9,934 nt of DNA. Origin: Bryobacterales bacterium (GTDB lineage Bacteria; Acidobacteriota; Terriglobia; Bryobacterales; Bryobacteraceae). Within the stretch, counting starts at the first letter, position 1. The number at the start of each line of letters is the position of its first letter. A program made the position numbers and the translations under genes. Location of the stretch: positions 2,810-12,743 of the forward strand of contig PKZC01000429.1 of assembly GCA_003132905.1 (NCBI GenBank), given 5' to 3'. A model generated the notes under the pieces. The model did no database searches, had not been told where the DNA came from, and worked only from the letters and a program-made list of their open reading frames with translations. Positions 5,586 through 9,934 of this stretch are shown piece by piece.

Positions 5586-7229
5586 CTACTTCGCTGACGC
5601 CTGAACGGCCTCGACCGGGATACCCTTCGCCTTCATCAAGGATTCCAGCAGCGCCACGGTTTTCGGGAACGCATCCGCGCCACCGCGAACGCCGCCTGCG
5701 CCGCGTGCGACATCCAGGGGCGTGTGGCCGCTGGCGTCTTTGACGGTCAGGTCTGCGCCATTGGCGACCAGGAATTCTATGAACTTGTCGAAGCCGTGTT
5801 CGGCGGCGCCGTGCAGAGCGGTTTGATTCGGCATGGCATTCGCGCTTGGCATTTGACTGCCGCGATGGGCGTTCTGTTGTGCGATGCGTGCGCCCACGCT
5901 TTCACCGGCTCCGAAAGCGCCGACGCCACCGCGGCCACGGTCCGTGACAGAGCGGGCATTCACGTTCGCGCCGGCTTTGACCAGCAGATCCATGGTCGCG
6001 AGCACGCCTTCGTCGGTACGGTTCCGTCCGCGCGTGACGCGCGCGCCGTAGTCGACGCCGGCGGCTGCCATTAACGGCGTGATGCCTTCTTTGCTCGGCA
6101 AATCGACCAGCGCTTTGTACTCGAGCAGCAACGCGGTAAACTTGGGGTCGCCACCACGCGCGGCACGCAACAGCGGGGTTGCTCCTTGAGCGAGCATGGT
6201 GTCGCCGCCGCGATCCTGCGGGACGTCGCGATATGGCGGACGCCGCTTCAACTGAATGTTCGGATTCGCGCCTTTTTCCAGCATCATGCGGCCGACATCG
6301 ACGGCAGTGAGTTTATCCGGACTCGGCAGGACAGCCACCGCGCCGTTGCCCTTCGTCGGCAGCGTGCTGACATCGGCGGCCATGTAAACCGGCGAGCGGC
6401 CGAAGAGATCCCACTTGTCGAGATCGGCGCCGCCTTTTACCAGCACGGCGGCCGTATCGAAATGCATATTCTCCAGCGCCAGAAGCAGCGGCGTCTCGCG
6501 ATCCGGATCTTCGGAGTCGGGATCGGCGCCCGCAGCGAGCAGGTTTTGAACGCAGGCCGCGCAACCTTCCCGCGCGGCATAGTGCAGCGGAGTAAAGCCG
6601 CCTTTGTTCATGTCCTTCGGGCGAGGCTCTTGGACAACCTTACGCTCCCACTGATTCACCTTGCCGTGATCGTTCAGGTTCGCGCCGTTCGCTGCCAGGA
6701 ACTTCACCATATCGGCCTGGCTTTGCGCCGAGGCCCACATGAGCGCGGACTGTCCGCCCCAGTTTTCCTTAGCGTTAATGTCGGCTCCAGCGTCAAGCAA
6801 CGCCTTGGCTGCGTCAACCTTGCCGGTGCGCGCGGCAGCCATCAGCGGAGTTTCGCCATTCGGTGTTCTGAAATTAGGATCGGCGCCGGCTTTCACAAGC
6901 GCTTCGATGATCGGCGCTGAACCGATGATCGAGGCTTCCGTGAGAGCCGAGGTGCCAAACTGGTTCGCCAGTTTGACATTCGCGCCGGCTTTGATCAGCG
7001 CTCGGACCAGTTCCAGATCGCCGTTCGCCGCCGCGTACATGATCGCCGTGGTGCCATCGGCGGCCGTAGCGTTCACGTCCGCGCCCTTGGCGCTCAACAG
7101 GTGCATGGCCGCGACATGGTCGCCCGATTCCGCCGTCTCCAGCAGCGACGCACCAGTGCCCGTACCCCCAGCAAACACCATCGAACTGCCGGCCAGCAGG
7201 ACCGCAATTGCAGCCGCGAACGTGCGCAT
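5586..7229 (-). CDS. Exported ankyrin-repeat protein
   Basis: The product has 547 residues. ATG 7229 is preceded by GGAGGT (complement of 7236-7241) with six bases between. A Sec signal peptide (MRTFAAAIAVLLAGSSMVFA) is likely cut near residue 20. About ten ankyrin repeats follow, recognisable by G-TPL-AA and LL-AGAD-N: near 58-89, 91-122, 124-155, 158-187, 210-241, 243-274, a longer unit at 276-322, 348-377, 381-423, 468-499 and a last partial one from 501. Inserts break the regular array: 186-209, 325-347 (RPPYRDVPQDRGGD) and a Gly/Arg-rich loop at 428-462. Ankyrin repeats bind proteins and have no catalysis of their own. It starts two bases after the DUF1552 stop and ends the operon, so it probably serves as a periplasmic or surface scaffold for the other two products; that role is inferred. 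Confidence 0.9.
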   Translation of the reverse strand: MRTFAAAIAVLLAGSSMVFAGGTGTGASLLETAESGDHVAAMHLLSAKGADVNATAADGTTAIMYAAANGDLELVRALIKAGANVKLANQFGTSALTEASIIGSAPIIEALVKAGADPNFRTPNGETPLMAAARTGKVDAAKALLDAGADINAKENWGGQSALMWASAQSQADMVKFLAANGANLNDHGKVNQWERKVVQEPRPKDMNKGGFTPLHYAAREGCAACVQNLLAAGADPDSEDPDRETPLLLALENMHFDTAAVLVKGGADLDKWDLFGRSPVYMAADVSTLPTKGNGAVAVLPSPDKLTAVDVGRMMLEKGANPNIQLKRRPPYRDVPQDRGGDTMLAQGATPLLRAARGGDPKFTALLLEYKALVDLPSKEGITPLMAAAGVDYGARVTRGRNRTDEGVLATMDLLVKAGANVNARSVTDRGRGGVGAFGAGESVGARIAQQNAHRGSQMPSANAMPNQTALHGAAEHGFDKFIEFLVANGADLTVKDASGHTPLDVARGAGGVRGGADAFPKTVALLESLMKAKGIPVEAVQASAK

Positions 7230-7231
7230 GG

Positions 7232-8518
7232 TTAGACCTCCGAGAGACCGTCGACGCCGTCGCCGATGGACTTCACCGGGATCTCATTGCGCTGCAGCAG
7301 CGTGAGCAGCAGTTCACCGTGACGCGAATCCTGAGGATACTTCAGGTGCTGTCCGCCCTTGATTTTTCCGTTGGCATGTCCAAGGATCGCGGATGGCAGC
7401 GGATCGTTGTTGTGGCGATCGCTGTTGCTCATGTCGCTGCCAAAGAGGATAGTCGAATGATCCAGCACGGTGCCGTCAGCTTCCTTCGTGGCCTCGAGTT
7501 TCTTGATCAATCCTGCGAACTCTTGCGTGTGGTACTTCTGAATCTTCACCAGCTTGTCCATTTTCTCCGGATTGTTGCCGTGATGGGACAGCGGATGGAA
7601 CCCCTCGGAAATCGTCAGGTTGGTGTAGGTGCGCATGCTGGCTTCGTGATCCATCGAAAGCGTGATCACGCGCGTGATGTCGGCCTGGAACGCCAGCGCC
7701 ATCAGGTCGAACATCAGCTTGAAATACTCCGTAATATCGTTCGGCGTTCCGATAGGCGCATCGGGGATAACCAGCTCGGTGCTATGCGCCTTCTCAGCCA
7801 TCTGTACGCGGCGCTCAATCTCGCGAACCGAGTCCAGATAGTCGCCGACCACGTTGCGGTCCTGCACGCCGAGGCTGGCTTGCAAACGCCGAGCTTGGCC
7901 TTGCACGCGATCGAGAATGCTGCCGGTTTCAGAAAGGATCTGGGCGCGTTCCTGATCGGTATCGCCCTGTCCGAAGAGCTTCTGGAAGACCGCGCGAGGG
8001 TTGCTTTCCTGCGGCAATGGCTGGGTGGGCGTACGCCAAGCGATGCGCGCGCTGCCCTGACCGACGCTCAGTTCGAGAGACGGCAGCCGCGTGTCCTGTC
8101 CCACGTAGCGCACTGCGATCTGGTCGGCGCTCACGCCTGAATCCGGACCGCCTTTGCCGAAATCCCAAGGCTTCACGGCAGTCAACCAGCCTTGTTCGAT
8201 GTAGGCGTGAGGCTCGGGCGTTTCCGCGGGTTTGTTGCGTAAGCCGGAGACGATGGTCAGATGCTTGCGGAATGGTTCGAGAGGCTCCAGGATCGGCGAC
8301 ATGGTAAAGCTCGTGCCGGTTTCCTTTGGAGACCAACGATCCATAATTGCGCCGTGAGGGAAGCCCACGAACGCAAATCGCTTGGGAGTCTTCCCGGCAG
8401 CAGTGGTCGCCGCCTGGGTTGCGGCCGGAAACATAGCGTCCAAGAGTGGTAATGCGAGGGTGGCCCCAGCCCCCTTCAAGACTGCGCGGCGTGGAATGTG
8501 GTTCTTGGATAGGAACAT
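7232..8518 (-). CDS. DUF1552 (HxxSHH) family exported protein
   Basis: The protein has 428 residues. ATG 8518 has AAGGAG (complement of 8526-8531) seven bases upstream. The N terminus carries a twin-arginine type signal (PRRAVLKGAG at 9-18, then a hydrophobic stretch and a likely cut near 36), which suggests folding or cofactor loading before export. The family signature HPLSHH lies at 308-313, and a second conserved-looking segment GSDMSNSDRHNNDPLP at 360-375 supplies Asp and His residues that could bind metal. This matches Pfam PF07586 (DUF1552, renamed HXXSHH), to my recollection of uncharacterised function and loosely related to DUF1501. Other visible landmarks are VGFPHGAIMDRW (51-62) and a helix-rich segment near 185-245. 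It is between the haem protein (15-base gap) and the ankyrin gene (2-base gap), a pairing common in Acidobacteria and PVC bacteria. Confidence 0.92.
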   Translation of the reverse strand: MFLSKNHIPRRAVLKGAGATLALPLLDAMFPAATQAATTAAGKTPKRFAFVGFPHGAIMDRWSPKETGTSFTMSPILEPLEPFRKHLTIVSGLRNKPAETPEPHAYIEQGWLTAVKPWDFGKGGPDSGVSADQIAVRYVGQDTRLPSLELSVGQGSARIAWRTPTQPLPQESNPRAVFQKLFGQGDTDQERAQILSETGSILDRVQGQARRLQASLGVQDRNVVGDYLDSVREIERRVQMAEKAHSTELVIPDAPIGTPNDITEYFKLMFDLMALAFQADITRVITLSMDHEASMRTYTNLTISEGFHPLSHHGNNPEKMDKLVKIQKYHTQEFAGLIKKLEATKEADGTVLDHSTILFGSDMSNSDRHNNDPLPSAILGHANGKIKGGQHLKYPQDSRHGELLLTLLQRNEIPVKSIGDGVDGLSEV

Positions 8519-8533
8519 GTCGGGTCTCCTTCT

Positions 8534-9934
8534 TTATCTTCTCGCACTCTGTACCGGCTCGGGCTTCGGCTGCGGCACGCGGCGCATCTTAAACTGGTCT
8601 GTATTCACGATGGCCTGAACGATGGCCGAAAACTTGTAATCCGACGCCCGCGTGTCGCGAACGATCTGGCGGACGGTGGGCATGTCGTAATAGTCGCGCG
8701 TGCGGCCCATCGCATAGGTCAAAAGGGCTTCGGTAAATGTTTGCACAAATTGTTCGGGACGGCGTAGCAGCGCATTGCGCAGATCGTCGGGTCCGTTGAT
8801 CTTGGTGCCGTCGGGCAACTCACCGGCGGAATCGATGATCGTGCCCGCAAAGCGGTCCTTATCTCTCCACATCCCGGTGGCGTCGAAGTTTTCAAGCGCG
8901 AAGCCGAGCGGATCCATGATGGAGTGGCACGACGAGCAGGTGGGGCTCGCGCGGTGCTTTGCCATCAACTCGCGGACAGTCAGCGCTTTGGTGGTTCCGA
9001 TGTCCTTGTCGTTCAGGGTGGGGACGTTCGGCGGCGGGTTGGGTGGCGGGACACCCTCGATGTAGCTCAGGATGAACTTGCCGCGTAGCACGGGGGACGT
9101 TCGGTTGGGATATGCGGCCGCCATCAGCACGGCGCCCTTGCCGAGCAAGCCCCAGCGCGCCGAGTCCTTCAATTCCACGCGGCGAAACTCATCGCCCTTT
9201 ACGTCATTGATGCCGTATTGCAGTGCCAGGCGCTCATTCACGTAGGTATGGCTCGAGCGCAGTAAATCCACGACGCTGTGGTCTTCGCGGAAGATGCTGT
9301 CGGAAAACAGCCTGAGCTCGGTGCGGAAATCCTGACGCGGGTCCATAAAGCCCGAGGCATACGGGAACACGTCTCGATCGGGAACGATCTCGTCGAGCTT
9401 ATACATATCCAGCCACTGGAACACGAAGTCGCTCGCGAGCGTTCTCGATCGAGAATCGGCCAGCATGCGCTTCACCTGCATGTTCAGAGTTGCCGGATCG
9501 CTGAGTTTGTTTTTGCTCGCCAGATTGAGCAGTTCATCGTCGGGAATCGAGTTCCACAGGAAGAACGAAAGCTTCGAAGCCAGTTCGAGATCCGTGATTT
9601 GGTACTTCTCACCCGGCTTCATGCCCGCTGGAACACGCTCGCCGCGATACAGGAAGAACGGGCTCGCAAGCATTCCTGTAATCCCTGAGCGAATACCCGA
9701 TTCGAAACCGCCGTCCTTCGCGCCATCGGCGTAGTATTGCATCAGTTCCGCGATGTCGTCGTTGGTTACGGGACGTCGATACGCCCGCTTGGCCAGCGTC
9801 GAGAAAATCTGCTGGGCGCAGGCTTCGGGCGTCTTTTTGTCCTTGGCCGGGTTGCAGGTGAAGATGCGGTCGCGGCTGGGCGTGGAACTCAGGCCCGTTA
9901 CATCAAAGGGGCCCAGAAGCTGGAACGAGCTCAC
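8534..9934 (-). CDS. DUF1595/DUF1592/DUF1588/DUF1585 haem-binding protein (5' end outside window)
   Basis: The frame is open to the right edge, leaving 466 visible residues. The first visible codon (GTG, 9932-9934) is not the true start. Domains in order: a DUF1595-type region at about 38-98 (CAQQIFSTLAKRAYRRPVT), DUF1592 at about 110-240 (LELASKLSFFLWNSIPDDEL; YVNERLALQYGI), DUF1588 at about 258-362 and DUF1585 at about 375-448. DUF1588 contains a c-type haem motif, CSSCH (333-337), followed by MDPLGFALENFD. C27 and C39 lie in the RIFTCNP...C arrangement usual for the family. The missing N terminus normally holds a signal peptide, another cytochrome c segment and DUF1587. These are exported planctomycete/acidobacterial-type cytochromes whose substrate is, to my knowledge, unknown. 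It is the first visible gene of an operon, 15 bases before DUF1552. The tail ends in a basic, proline-rich segment (PQPKPEP). Confidence 0.93.
   Translation of the reverse strand: MSSFQLLGPFDVTGLSSTPSRDRIFTCNPAKDKKTPEACAQQIFSTLAKRAYRRPVTNDDIAELMQYYADGAKDGGFESGIRSGITGMLASPFFLYRGERVPAGMKPGEKYQITDLELASKLSFFLWNSIPDDELLNLASKNKLSDPATLNMQVKRMLADSRSRTLASDFVFQWLDMYKLDEIVPDRDVFPYASGFMDPRQDFRTELRLFSDSIFREDHSVVDLLRSSHTYVNERLALQYGINDVKGDEFRRVELKDSARWGLLGKGAVLMAAAYPNRTSPVLRGKFILSYIEGVPPPNPPPNVPTLNDKDIGTTKALTVRELMAKHRASPTCSSCHSIMDPLGFALENFDATGMWRDKDRFAGTIIDSAGELPDGTKINGPDDLRNALLRRPEQFVQTFTEALLTYAMGRTRDYYDMPTVRQIVRDTRASDYKFSAIVQAIVNTDQFKMRRVPQPKPEPVQSARR

Noticed and set aside
6186..6920. A 244-codon plus-strand frame opposite the ankyrin gene.
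   Set aside because: It is the antisense shadow of a GC-rich repetitive gene; the minus strand has the signal peptide, ribosome binding site and repeats.
5586..7229. Tandem DNA repeat array in the ankyrin gene.
   Set aside because: The repetition is at the protein level, with strongly diverged DNA copies, so it is a repeat-domain gene rather than a satellite or CRISPR.
7208..8140. A 310-codon plus-strand frame opposite the DUF1552 gene.
   Set aside because: It is antisense to a clear family member with the HxxSHH motif and a proper start. No ribosome binding site supports it.

Overview
The window reads as chromosome from a moderately GC-rich soil-type bacterium, most likely an acidobacterium of the Solibacter/Bryobacter kind. 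That placement is inferred from gene families: a DUF1592-type haem protein next to a DUF1552 (HxxSHH) protein, an exported ankyrin protein, a small two-helix membrane protein and an exported protein resembling acidobacterial MBL-fold hydrolases. No rRNA, tRNA or marker gene is present to confirm it. Coding density is low in the first third and high in the last half.

Left part (1-2944). A minus-strand gene running off the left edge encodes an exported protein (1-452). Upstream of it lies about 660 bases without a convincing gene, holding a short orphan coding-like tail (536-664) and a REP-like hairpin (1053-1068). Next is a five-helix membrane protein of unknown function (1113-2222, minus) with a palindrome in its leader, then about 720 bases with only a degenerate direct repeat.

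Middle (2945-5585, plus strand). A 93-residue two-helix membrane protein (2945-3226) is followed by a terminator-like structure. Then comes a tight two-gene unit: an exported c-type cytochrome with one CxxCH haem site (3569-4108), overlapped by 7 bases by a radical SAM/SPASM enzyme (4102-5250). A hairpin followed by a T-rich tract about 100 bases later probably ends this unit. The overlap suggests coordinated production and possibly a joint pathway, but the substrate of the radical SAM enzyme is not visible here.

Right part (5586-9934, minus strand). Three genes with gaps of 15 and 2 bases form an operon entering from the right edge: a DUF1595/1592/1588/1585 haem-binding protein (5' end missing), a Tat-type exported DUF1552 protein carrying the HxxSHH motif, and an exported ankyrin-repeat protein. 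All appear destined for outside the cytoplasm. The module recurs in Acidobacteria and PVC-group bacteria, but to my knowledge its biochemical role is not established. This operon and the cytochrome/radical SAM pair are the parts most worth following up. I saw no CRISPR array, insertion sequence, phage gene or RNA gene.
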